Of a DNA stretch of 64,000 nucleotides, positions 47,412-58,561 are shown one piece after another. The notes under the pieces are model-generated. The model was not told the origin of the DNA, made no database searches, and saw nothing but the letters and a program-made list of their open reading frames with translations. The DNA lies in contig JARJIL010000007.1 in the NCBI GenBank assembly GCA_038502395.1, positions 78,220,821 through 78,284,820 of the forward strand, read 5' to 3'. Positions within the stretch are counted from its first letter, which is position 1, and each line of letters starts with the position of its first letter. The position numbers and the translations under genes are program-made. Source of the DNA: Dittrichia graveolens (Eukaryota > Streptophyta > Magnoliopsida > Asterales > Asteraceae).

Positions 47412-49150
47412 CCTTTTCCCATGAATAAAAAATTAAAATATGATCAAATGGATTAGTTAATTTTTATTAAAAAGAAGAAAAAAAGCTATTAACAAGATTG
47501 GTTACACCAACCTTCATAAAGCAAAGTTATTAAATCTTGGTTGCTTTATTAGTGTGCCCCACTAGTTTTAATTAACGTTTTAACATTATTTTGTATTAAA
47601 TTGACATTTTAATTAAAAAAAATCTGAATTTTCACGGCCATCATCATCTCTATGTGCAGCTACGGCTAAATATCAAGTTAAGCTTTTCTTTGAATAAAAG
47701 AAAAAAAATTAGAAGCTTTTACCAAGTAATCAGAGCTGAAAGTTAAGTGAGTGTAACTGCTTGTACTCACATTCGAGTAAAAGACATTGCAAAATGTGAC
47801 AAAAAAAAGTTCCGAGCTTGTAATTACTTAACTTTGAATTCTTTTTATCGCCCAACTTATAATTACCTAACATTTGTATGCAACTAAAAACTGACATAAT
47901 TAACAAGAACTTAGATATCAAAACCCAAAAAACAGATCCATTTAAACTGGTTGTTTGGGTATTAATTTTTCTACAACACAATATGTATGGTTTAGTCTTA
48001 ATTTGTAACGAAAAATTGACTGGAATAGCAAAACCAAACAGAACAAGTAATTATATAATCAGCTAAGATTCATGTTATGCTCCCTTTCGATTTTTCCTTA
48101 TGCCACATAGACTTTCTTCTCAGTGATTTCTTTGGTCGCACCATTGCACGTCTCGTCTTATAGATCCTGTTGCCGCTCCAATATAGCTCTTGTTTAGTCG
48201 TCCTTTAGCTTTGGTAGTTGTATGCCTTCACTTGTTTTACTATTTTTTTTTGGTGACCTAGCTACCGTGCCGTGCAGCAGTTGTGGGTAGGCAGACCTTG
48301 ATTTTGATTTAGTATAACATTCGCACTTGAAAAAAATAAAAGGTCATGTACTTACTATTAAGCATAAGACATTAAGACCACGTCTTTTTAGGCATAAAGC
48401 AACTCTTGGATCTTTAACAGTCAACAAGAATGAACTTCTAGGTTCAAAATTGGCTCTAAAATAGAAGAAATTTGACTTTTAACTTGTCCTGAGATTGAAA
48501 AGGTATGATCATTTAAAAGGATTAGTTAAATTTGCTATTTTTTGTTTGGCCAATTGGCCCAGCCCCAAAATGCAATGAACAAAGCCCTAATGAGTCAATA
48601 GACAATAGGTTAAAGGTGCCAGACCCCTCCATCTTTCTCTTTGTTTTCCATATTATTATCCCCTTATCAATTCACAAAGTAAAAGCACTATTTATTTTGA
48701 TTTTTTAATTTTAACCCTAAAAACTTTTCACTAAATATCTTTTAAGTTTATATAAGTTATATTTGATTTAATAAAATTACTTGCTATTATTTACAAATTA
48801 AATTGTCTTTGACATAGCAATATCGAGATGTATTAAGATATCACTCACAGTTTAAGCTTAAGAGTTTAATTCATGGTATACATCATTTCAATATTTCAAC
48901 TTAACCCTTAATAAATTTCACTTTTAAAACTTCAGTTTGCATAAGTTATTACAAACTTGGTAATGTAGCCCCATGTACATAATATAATCAACAAATGTAG
49001 TAGATGCATGTTAACCTAAATATTGTCTACGTATGCTAACTTCGAACAACCATCTTATATGTTATATTATATGTAAATTAAATTACATGATCCAGTTAAT
49101 GTAGAAACATTCCGAAAGTGAAAACAGAAGTTACTACCTCAATACACTTT
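47412..49150. other. Intergenic DNA, nothing recognised
   Basis: Only chance open frames (47730-47981, 47878-48066) are present. No terminal repeats were seen. Confidence 0.5.
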
Positions 49151-49273
49151 ACCACAAGTTTCTACGCGTATCACCACAAGTTTCTACGCGTATTAAACCT
49201 TACCACAAGGTTCTACGCGTATTACCACAAGTTTCTACGCGTATTACACTTTACCACAAGTTTCTACGCGTAT
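49151..49273. repeat. Minisatellite, five 21-bp units with a CGCG core
   Basis: Five units of ACCACAAGTTTCTACGCGTA plus T start near 49151, 49173, 49202, 49224 and 49253. Unit 3 has one change (AAGG for AAGT). Spacers are 1 bp (units 1-2 and 3-4) or about 8 bp (2-3 and 4-5), so the higher-order unit is a pair. Each unit carries TACGCGTA, which includes the six-base ACGCGT. That matches CGCG-box sites of plant CAMTA factors and MCB-like boxes. It lies about 300 bp beyond the stop codon of the NIPA gene. Whether it regulates anything is unknown. Confidence 0.9.
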
Positions 49274-49575
49274 GTTCATTCCAACAGACAATTCAAAGTT
49301 AGCAGGGTAACTAAACCCAAATCTTACTCATTTTCAAAAGGTATACACTATGTTAAACATTTACAAAACATAACACCCATCACCTAGGGTAAAATGTATA
49401 TATATATAATGAGATAATATACTACCAATGAATTAGTCTAGTCATCAATCATACTACTACTGTTGGGACTCGTAAGATCCCCAAACAAATAGAGAACGAA
49501 TAATTCTACTTTCACAGGAAGGTGATCATGTTAATTATAATACTATCAGTATACCTCGTGTGGAAACCGTCACCG

Positions 49576-52500
49576 TCATTTGAAATGGTCTGGTTGAATT
49601 ATTGCAACAACTTCAGGGCATGAATCGTCGTTATCCTTGTGCTTCCAAATTTCTCCATTTGCATGCACAATCCATGATATTTGTGGAGAAAGCGATGAAT
49701 ACATGTCTGCAAAGTTATAAACTAATGTTTAATAGTTTTGTTGGAACACAAAACAACTTATCTGACATTTATTTATGAATTAAAGAGAAACAGTCAGACA
49801 TGGCTCCTTAGAAAGAGCAGGAAGCATGAAATGAATTGGTAAAATTTAATTTAAAAGCAGTAGATGGTGACATATTTCTCCTAGGAGTTTTTCACACTTC
49901 ACCTTGAGGATATATGAAATAATGAAGATATACATTGTTACTTATTTACAGAAATTGATTAATGCTAAAATAAATTACCCAACTGAAGGATGATTGTTAT
50001 GTAAACCCAGGTTGGACCTTAACTTATAAACCTTTATATAAGTTTGTACCATTGATATGAATCTTAATGTAGTATATAGTAATCAATCACATAGATATAA
50101 TATCCGATACCATGATGTTGTTTGATTCCAGGATAATGGTATGTGAATTTGACTTTCCAACCAAAGTCGAACCGTGCTCTTGGTTCAAAAACAAGATTGT
50201 TTGGTTTGAAAAAGTCGGTTTGAGGTGTTTCTTGGTTAAATTAGATTGATGAAAATGTCTCGGGTGTGTAACAAAGCAAGGATTGGTTCATATGAATACT
50301 ATGAGAAATAGTAGCAATCGAAACGTTTAACTCCCGGATTGAAATTTTGAAATGTGTTGAGTTCATGAGATCGAAGTGAATTGGATTGTAAAGCACATTT
50401 GGGCTATTTTAGTATAAGCATAGGTGGAAGTGAATAATGACAGTGGGGTGTGACGACAAGTGAGCAGCACAAGGGACATCGGAGGTGTAGGTGTCACTGC
50501 AGCCACAGGCGATGGTGGCTTGCAGAGGTAGGGGACCACCACGGCCTACAAAGGTGGCCTACTGTGGTGGGCAGCTACAACAAAGACTACAGCAGCCAGT
50601 GATGGCAGGTCGTGCTGTTGTTCAGTGATGGATGGAAAACTTGGAAAACACTAACCAAGTTTATAAAGGAAGAGTGTGGAAACAATGTTTTGATGTTTTC
50701 GAAACTGTTAGTTATAGAGTAGAAAACAGTCTTTTTATTTCCATGAATTATTTTTTCGAAGAAAATAAGAAATCAATTTGAACACGTTCTTGATATTCCG
50801 GTTTCACGAAAACTTTTCTGAAAAACAAGCCATGTTTTCTGCAACTAAACAAGGTCATAGATTTTCACTGTTAGATGCATAACAGAAGTGTGACATATAT
50901 TAACCATATATTATGTGTTTGGGACCCATAGTTATTGAAAGATCCATGAACATTATAAACTAAACATACTATATGAGGCTTGTGCTATTTCAAAAGTAAG
51001 ATATTAGTGTTTACATGCTTATAGGATATCTCGTTAGTGATTTGATATATACACCATGATGTAAAAAATAATGGAAATACTAATTATATACAAAATTAGC
51101 CTGCTTTCGACAGGCAACAGCTCCTAGTCCAATAAAATTCAACTCTAATTCACAATCAAATCAAGCATAGTCCTTGACTCCTCCTACTCACTATTTACAG
51201 AGTTTTTTCAGTACGCGTCTCTCTACCTGCGGTAGAGGTATGACTGTCTACATTTTATCTTCTCCCGTACCCACTCTTACGGGATTGGGCTTTGTTGTTG
51301 TTTTGATAATGGAAATGCTATCATCAACTATTTTGATTATTAAAAAAAATAACATTTTTGCCTGTTTTACTAATTAACTCTAAATACCACGTCTTACCTT
51401 GTAGAAAACAAGCACACAGATCTTCATCCAAAAAAGTAATAAAGAAAGACATATATAATATAAAAGTATCCAACTGTTCCATAGATTTACCTGAAACAGG
51501 CTGTAGATCAGGTTCTCTTGTACCATGCAAAATCATTGTACCAGAAAGCACGGTCATGAACCCACATAGAACAGATATAATCGTGCTAACACTCTGACCA
51601 GCCCAATCCTACAATGGCAAAAAATAAAAATTAATTATAAAATATAAGTAAACTAATTAAAATTAGTTGAATTAGAAACGATACCTTGAACATGATGGCA
51701 CTAGCAAGAATCGTGAAAGATGTGAACATGGCATAATAGATTGGCGAAACAACAGCGGTATTAAATGTGTCCAAGGCCTGAATAATTTCAATATGAAGTA
51801 ATTTTTTAAGACAAAATGCAACAAAAAGTTAACTGTGAGATAACATATACATATAGAAATACAGTTACTGTAGCAACTTTCGCAGCTACTGGTTTAAATA
51901 AATTAACTATAAATGACAATACATGTTCTAAATGTAAAAGAGTTGATGTAGTCAGTAGGGCAACCTATGTGTTAATTTAGCAATTAAAAAGAGAAAATAC
52001 AAACAATAAAACCATTTTAAAAGAGAATGTTTAATATTGATGGTCTTCGGATTTTTCACCAACTTGTATTTCATGGGATCTCAATAGTGTTGGGTGCTTA
52101 CCCACTATCACACACATGCCGGTATCACTGCCGATGAAGCACGGGCCTATTGGGTCACATACCGAAGATTGATCCCGACAGCACTACATATGAAGAGATA
52201 TGATCAAAATTGGCTTGGTCCGGAGCTTCACAGCTGTGAAGCAACCGTGAAGGCGGTCTGACAGAACGTCTTTTATTCTATTGGACCTTTTTGGTTGGTC
52301 CAATCCATGCCTTCCTTTATTGCCGGACCTTAGGCAGATCTGGGGTCATCTTTAGGGCTTTAAACGTGTCATGCAATCTCTCCATTCACCTCTCTTGACT
52401 TATTTAAGATTAGCTACATACAAAGTTACAAACACCTACATACACCAAGAGAGCAAGTTCTTGAGACTTGAGAGTTCTTGAGTATGGGAGCCAAGGAGAG

Positions 52501-55500
52501 GAATTGGGTGCTATTCCAAAGTGGGTTCAGGGCTTTGAAGCTCACGTGAAGGCTTACTAGCACTCAGGGATCATACCAACTCGGGGTGGACTTCAAGTAG
52601 AGGAAGGCACACTTGGGCTTTCGATTTCATCCCTCTTTGTCTTCTACTCCAACTCCTAGAGGGTACTTTACTTCCCTTCCTTTCGTTTTAGTTGCATTAC
52701 TTGTTGTAGATTAGATCCATTGGGTGGATTTTGGTGGTGTAAGAGTTTCATTTGTACATGCATGCTTGATTTTGTTGCTTCTGTTGCGTTCTTGGACCAC
52801 CATCATAATCCAACAAATAGAATGTGTCTTGTGTGGTGCTTTAAATTGGTGGTTTTCGAATTTTGATAATGGGGTTCTTCACCAAGTTCTATCCGGTGAA
52901 ATATGATATAATCTACAAAAATTGGTTTAGTACTTTGATTTTGTATGTCAAAGGATTTTCTCCATGGGAACGTGTGTGGGAAGTTTGGTCCATAAGCTCT
53001 AAAAACAAGCTACTTTTCTCCGTGTCTGTGTGTAAGTGTATAGGATTGTTCTGTTCGATTGTTAGGGTGTCGATAAGGATTTTGGGTAGTATGCAAACTT
53101 GTTTTAGGCATGATGATGTTAAACTTAAATAGGGAAGTAAATCGAATATATATAAGTTGCCCACACTAAAATTTCAGATATTATTTAGATGTATCAAAAA
53201 CACCCTATTTATAGAGGAGTGGTGGCTGGCGGTTATCATAAAGGCAGCGGCAGTTGGTGGTGCCACCCTGGCGCCAACAGCCGGTGGTGTTTTCTTTCCT
53301 GCCAACCACACTAACACCCCTAATACACACTAATATTCAATACATATCATAAGTACCATAATAATTACATAATTCTAATTTAACATAGGTTTATAATATG
53401 ATACTTGACAATTAAAAATTCCAACATTGCCTCCCTTAAGTGTCAAGTGTCATTTGCCTTGCTTCCTTCACGTTCTTTATTTGATGAGGACGAAATCTTC
53501 GTCATCCACCTCCGAGCTTGAGTCATGATCCATTATAGTCGGCTCCGCTTCTTCTTCTTCAATTATGACATGGTTCCTTTTTGCCTCCCGAACTCGTGCG
53601 ATCTCTTGGTCCCTACCAATGTCACTTGCGACCCCTTGTTCACTAACAAAGTCAAATCAACTGGTTGACTCGTTCCAACACTTTCTCCAACGTTCGAGAT
53701 TTGGCTTAACCCTTTCAAACCCAAAAAATGCAATTCCTGAGGCTCTGATAAATACTTGTTGTATAACTCCTGAAAAGCCTGGTCATGACTAGCGGGGTAT
53801 CCAAAGATCATAGCGATTTTTGCCCACTCGTTTCTCTGTGTGATCATTTGGTATCCACCTGATTGGATGACCATTTTGTATAGATCGAATAAGCATATGT
53901 CTAGACCCGCAACATTCGGTGGTAAGGCTACATCAATTTCTTCTTTCATTCGATAGAACCACTCAATTGATTCCTCAAATTTCCTAGCAAACAAGGCTTT
54001 GTTTTTGTAGCAAATCACGTCTCTATTTACCAACACCATAAAAGAAATAAAGCCAACAAAGTTTTCAATGATTAAAGGAATCTCTATACCATTTAGTTCC
54101 ACTTTGTTATCCAGATCTTCGGAGTTTCCAATTGATGATCGTTTGTTGCCATGTAAATGTCGATCTTGACCCATATGTGAGATTATGCAAGTATTGCCCT
54201 CGATCTTCACTTCAAAGCCTTGTAGAATTAATTGACTCATACCAAGGACATTAATAATAATGTCCGGAGTATGAGAGAGTGAGAGACATAAGGAACAACA
54301 AAACAAAGTGTTTTAGTTTCGATCTCAACTTCTCCGATTCCATATATGGTGATTGGTATATGATATGCTTCTTCGTTGATGACATAATTCTCTCTATAGA
54401 TTGTGAAAAGATCCTTATCCGATGACATGTGTTGATTAATCTTGGTATTAATATACCAAGTCTTGTTCCAATCACCCGTATCGGTTCCTTTCACAAGATA
54501 GTCTCCATTAATTATTGCCTTGTCAACGTGTATAGGATGTTTACGCAAAATCTGGTTCTTTGTAGGGCATTCCCATGCAAAATGGCCTCGTCCATGACAT
54601 CGATAGTATGTTGGATTTTGCCTTCACCTATCTCCGATTTCTCCATTAATATGCCAATCTTTTAAGAGATTGGCAAGTTCGGTGCTTCCCTTTGTACCGT
54701 AGTCTCTCTTGAATTTTCTGCCTTGATTATTCATCATCATAGTGTTCCTTTTTTTATTTTCTTTTAGGGTCAATAATGGTTTAACCATCAAAGTTTTCGT
54801 TCAATTTCGGTTTAACCATCAAAGTTTTTTTTAAACGAAATTACCATAAAGTTTGAATTTGTTATGATTTAAACCTCAAACTTTTTTTCAAATGATTTAA
54901 ACCTTGAAGTTTTGTTAAAAAAACTAATTAATCACTTAAGTTGTGTATATTTTTTATTTTACCCTCTCTACTTCATTATGCTTTTTACTTTTTATTAAAA
55001 AGTTAACAAAACTTAGAGGGTTAAATCATTTTCTAACAAAAAATTAAGGGTTAAATCGTTTGGGAAAAAACTTTAAGGTTTAAACCAAAAAGAAGGTGTA
55101 ACTTTAAGGATTAAATAATTATAAATTCAAACTTTATGGTAAAAATTTTGAAAAAAAACTTTGATGATTAAACCGAAACTGAAGTAAAACTTTAATGGTT
55201 AAACCATTATTGACCCTTTCTTTTATTGTCTTCTTCAACTTTGATTTGAAAAACGCAGCATTCCTAACACTCCTATTCAACTGCCCTCTCTTTCCTTTCT
55301 TTTTCAATTATGAAAAGCCTGTTCCTGAAGTCGAGAAATCTGCCCTTGATATCGATCCAACATCACTGCCACCAAACAGAAAATTGTTCTTCTGTTTCGA
55401 GTTTCTGGCCGACAAGAATTCTGCAGATTGACTTCTTCGATCTGCAACTTCCGCAGTGGCATGAACATGTACAGATTTCTTCTTCGGATCGAGCCTTTGG

Positions 55501-58088
55501 CTCTGATACCATGTTCAATTGTTAGGGTGTGGGTAAGGATTTTGAGAGGTATGCAATTTTGATGTAGGCATGATAATTTATACACATAAACAGGGAAGTA
55601 AATCGGATATATATAAGTTGCCCACACTGAAATTTTAGATATTATTTAGATGTATCAAAAACACCCTATTTATAGAGGAGTGGTGGCCGGCGGTTATCAT
55701 AAAGGCGGCGGCAGTTGGTGGTGCCACCCTGGCGCCAATTGCCGGTGGTGTTTTCTTTCCTGCCAACCACACTAACACCCCTAATACACACTAATATTGA
55801 ATACATATCATAAGTACCATAATAATTACATAATACTAATTTAACATAAGTTTATAATATGATACTTGACAATTAAAAATTCCAACATGTTCATCATTTA
55901 TGCACAAAGGAAATCTCAAAACATATAGGAGCAAGAATGGCAAACCTTGTTTAAGTAATTCAACTGAGTGATTATACATGTAACAGCTACCATTACGAAA
56001 ACCCATGTTTGGTAGCGTGCCACCTGGCTTGAACCCTCTATTGTTAGTTTTATGGCAATTCCTATTGCTTTCACACTCATAACCTGCAAAACAAAAGGAA
56101 CACAACTGAAAAACTTAATCCGGATAATAAGCATTCTATTACTAAATTGATCATGGATGTATCTTATTGATGATATCAGATATTTTGATTCATATGCATT
56201 GGTCAGCCAACTTCCTAGATTTCAGCGTGTTTGTTTTATTTTCTTTCTCAAAATGATTATGGTGTTGGTTATATGTTTTACTATTTACTTAAAATAATAT
56301 GCATTTCCTGTAGATTTTAACAATTTGGGCTTGATGGTTTATTCAGTTTTGTCAATCCATCAAATATAGAAGATAACAAGGAGAAGATGAATTATAAAGC
56401 TAAAGGTCATCAAAAAGCAATATGGGCTACAAAAGAAAGCAGTTTGTAGGATCAAAAAATTATAAATACAATCCTTGCAGTTAATCTTAGAGCATCAAAT
56501 ACTACTCTTGATAACCCAACAATTTTGAAGCGTTAGCATGTAATTGATAATACATTCTGCTTGATTATGAAGAATTCGGGATTCCCATCACTTTGCAAAT
56601 TATCTAGCCCTTGATTTTCTTTTTGGTTTGGTATTAGTCTAAACTAGCTAACTAAACTACCATTTATGTTTCTAAAGTTAGTGGTAATTTTGTGGTTTTG
56701 GTTTTAAAGTGCTACCTATACAATTTGTGATTTAATTGTGTCATTTCAAAATAGATTCACTGTCCTCTACTTCACTTTTCTTTTGTTCTTTTTTCTTTTT
56801 GCTCACTTAAGTTACCAGCATGAAAGAAGAAGAATGCAATAGACGTAGATTTGGGCAATATCACCACCAGTTATTAATGCAATCAAGATACTGACAAATT
56901 TAGATTTTGCATAAACATAATTATAGAAATGAATTAAATTCCTTTTAAAATCATTTAATATAAACACAAGTATTAAAGATGAACAAAATTTTCACTATAC
57001 ACTAACCGTCAATGAACCATTTATGGAACATACGCCGATATACACCATCATATTAGTCTGCCCATAGCGTGGTTCACAGAACAACACCAATACCAGTACC
57101 ACAGCTATTGCTGATGCCGTATACAAAAGAAAAGCTGGACCAAGAAGCCCACAAAATCATGAAATGTGATGTCTTAACTATTTTAATAAAATACAAAAAT
57201 AAAATCAAGAAATGAGTAATGAGATCGCATGGATGGCACACCTGGTTGTGTTGCTAAGTCCCAAATTTCTTCCACAGAGCTTATGCTATGTTCACTAGGG
57301 GCATGAAGCACAATAACAGTGGAACCCACTATACAAAGCACACAACCTAGTATTCCCATTTTCCGCAATTTCTCGTTGAGTAAGAAATGTGCTAAAACGG
57401 CGCTGCCAAATAGTTCGATGAATAGTTTAAAGTTTGGAAAACGAAAGAGCACCTACTCTAATTACTAATTGATTATATGCAAATGTTCACCTAACAATAA
57501 TACTCAATGCTCCCAGTGGAGTCACAAGCACAGCTGGAGCATATATGTAAGCTATAAAATTGGCAAATTCTCCAACAATCACTGTGAAATTCAAGAAATC
57601 CCATATGTTTCAGTTAAACAACACTGAGAAGCAGAATAAACATATCAAGATATCAATCGAACAAAAAAATGAAAAAGACTTACTAGTCAACATGCCAATC
57701 CACCACAATGGCTCTAACAGGTAACCGTATCCTCCCGATCCTTTTGTACAATTTAGATGTAAATCAAACAGAAAAATGAAACACAATCAAATAATCGCTC
57801 ACATTGTATCAAAATCTGCTAAGATTGAACTCAATTGCCGCCGTTTACAAAAAAGTATATCACAGATTAGTTTCTCAAGCGTTATCAAAGAAGTATCATT
57901 AGTAAAGCGCTTAATACAGATTAATTAAAGCTAATCCTAAATTTGAGGAAAATTATGGAAAACTTACTCGCGCGAGTACCAGAAGCACCAGCCCTTTGGA
58001 GACCTTTCTTTTTTATGATAAAGCTTGATCCGATGAATGCACTGGAAGAGACGGCTAGACCAAACCCTAACAGATTACCAGTATACAT
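49576..58088 (-). CDS. NIPA-family magnesium transporter (9 exons, 345 aa)
   Basis: NIPA proteins are multi-pass membrane proteins annotated as probable magnesium transporters. Coding exons on the minus strand: 58088-57968, 57740-57684, 57581-57491, 57402-57242, 57134-57007, 56083-55946, 51777-51685, 51608-51491 and 49706-49576. All phases join. Family landmarks are SSAFIGSSFIIKKKGLQRAG, LLEPLWWIGM, APAVLVTPLGALSI, LAHFLLNEKL, GCVLCIVGSTVIVLHAP, SVEEIWDLATQP, PIYYAMFTSFTILAS and LSGTMILHGTRE. About nine hydrophobic segments can be seen. The protein ends NGEIWKHKD...DHFK, as family members do. Starting at 58088 gives MYTGNLLGFGLAVSSS; no in-frame ATG lies between this codon and the upstream stop near 58221. 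The family member is not resolved, so no symbol is given. Introns 6 (4.2 kb) and 8 (1.8 kb) hold retroelements; the coding sequence is intact. Confidence 0.95.
50430..50645. other. GC-rich low-complexity island in NIPA intron 8
   Basis: The stretch contains GGTGGC, CCACCACGGCC and GGTGGGCAGC words and stands out from the AT-rich intron. No open protein or terminal repeat is recognised. It resembles the interiors of the Mutator-like elements. Confidence 0.4.
51200..51302 (+). mobile_element. SINE fragment (3' part) in NIPA intron 8
   Basis: The run GCGGTAGAGGTATGACTGTC, TCTCCCGTACCC, CTTACGGGATTGGGC and a TTGTTGTTGTT tail matches the standard 3' half of plant Au/TS-type SINEs (GGTAGAGGTA...CCCCAC...GTGGGAT...TTGTTGTTG). 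The tRNA-like head with A and B boxes is not clear upstream, so the copy is probably 5'-truncated. It is on the strand opposite to the host gene. Confidence 0.6.
52088..52815 (+). mobile_element. Solo LTR, 728 bp, in NIPA intron 6
   Basis: It begins TGTTGGGTGC and ends AATCCAACA, giving the usual TG...CA ends and a short TGTTGG/CCAACA inverted repeat. Exact 5-bp duplications AATAG stand at 52083-52087 and 52816-52820. TTATTTAAGATTA near 52400 can serve as the LTR TATA box. No internal region or second LTR is present, so it is a recombination footprint. It is oriented against the host gene. Confidence 0.88.
53563..54740 (-). pseudogene. Retroelement gag/protease-like reading frame fused to an ARID domain, broken
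   Basis: Reading from an ATG triplet at 54740, the frame enters a zinc knuckle at 54599-54567 (YRCHGRGHFAWEC). Its first cysteine position is tyrosine, so CCHC is incomplete. One in-frame TGA lies just before it. A segment aligned in order with copia protease follows (WYINTKINQHMSSDKDLF, then GIGEVEIET), but the catalytic Asp-Ser-Gly is replaced by Asn-Thr-Lys. A frameshift near 54270-54310 moves to the frame 54306-53563. That frame begins with the SQL-x-QGF motif seen after copia protease. It then holds an ARID-like domain (about 53994-53746; FEESIEWFY, DLYKMVIQSGGY, EWAKIAMIFGY) and a Ser/Thr-rich tail. ARID domains bind DNA in chromatin factors. The order suggests capture or long-term fusion. 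This copy is unlikely to make a full protein. Confidence 0.75.
54767..55216. mobile_element. Mutator-like MITE, 450 bp, inside the LTR retrotransposon
   Basis: Inverted termini well over 100 bp begin GGGTCAATAATGGTTTAACC at both ends and continue with CGGTTTAA(C/T)CATCAAAGTTTT. An exact 9-bp duplication TTTCTTTTA stands at 54758-54766 and 55217-55225. It landed just upstream of the first ATG of the retroelement frame, in its leader. It is purely AT-rich with no coding frame. The terminus matches the left end at 10398-10500. Confidence 0.93.
55228..55511 (-). other. Primer-binding site and 5' leader of the LTR retrotransposon
   Basis: The primer site occupies 55511-55501 on the minus strand. 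The leader after it is GC-richer, with CGAAGAAG-type words and stops in the main frame. Open frames that cross it (55304-55627 minus, 55310-55525 plus) also cross the LTR border and are not genes. Confidence 0.7.
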
Positions 58089-58500
58089 GACGATGATGAT
58101 GACGATAAATCTAGCAATTGACGACCAGTAAGATATGAAAGTTTCATCTGAAAATTCGTCGGAGATCTGGTATCCCTGACAGAAATTGAAATTTCTAACA
58201 AGTGGCAATTGGATTGGTTGTCATCCAATTCATGAAATTGGTTTGTGGCGAATTTATTGCGTGAATTGTTGTAGGTGGAGTTAGAATCTTGCAGATGCAA
58301 TCGGACGACGTGGGCTTTGTTTTACGCAGTGATAGCATTTGGTAATTGGTACCAACGTAGTCCGTCACAAGCGGCCATTTGTACCGATCTACTTGGCAGG
58401 CTGTTATTTCTAACTTGTACTTGAGGTTAATAGTTCTAAAAATACTCAAAGAACTCATATCCTCGTTGCTATACCAAGATTTGAGACTATGTGTCACAAA
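58089..58500 (-). promoter_or_regulatory. 5' flank of the NIPA gene
   Basis: It contains the probable 5' UTR. The frame directly upstream is open for about 40 codons without an ATG, back to a TGA near 58221. No TATA box is certain. The overlapping open frames at 58067-58497 are not gene-like. Confidence 0.4.
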
Positions 58501-58561
58501 TAGGTTTAAGAGTTAACATTGATACGTTAAGTTCTAGTCACACACACCGGCCTCTTTAGAC

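Larger units (their letters stand above)
53052..55887 (-). mobile_element. Small copia-type LTR retrotransposon carrying an ARID domain, in NIPA intron 6
   Basis: The two LTRs are 53052-53426 (3') and 55512-55887 (5'). On the minus strand both open TGTTGGAATTTTTAATTG. The 5' LTR ends CAATTGAACA and the 3' LTR CAATCGAACA. Exact 5-bp duplications TGTTC stand at 53047-53051 and 55888-55892. The primer site TGGTATCAGAG follows the 5' LTR at 55511-55501. A purine tract AAGGGAGGCAA precedes the 3' LTR. The LTRs are mostly alike, with a diverged block near the inner part of the R region. The interior is only about 2.1 kb, including a 450-bp MITE. It has no integrase or reverse transcriptase, so the element must rely on others. 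It lies in the same orientation as the host gene, 58 bp past the exon 6 donor site. Confidence 0.92.

Noticed and set aside
48070..48300. A GC-richer stretch that might hold an exon
   Set aside because: Stops in all frames and no splice-consistent coding segment could be built.
53565..53792. Plus-strand open frame opposite the ARID region
   Set aside because: It is an antisense shadow of the retroelement reading frame.
55304..55627. 107-codon open frame across the 5' LTR and leader
   Set aside because: It runs through the LTR border and primer site, so it cannot be a normal element protein; no gag domain seen.
57921..58208. Extended N-terminus for the NIPA protein (starting near 58208)
   Set aside because: The frame has no ATG upstream of 58088; it would need a TTG start and adds sequence not seen in the family.
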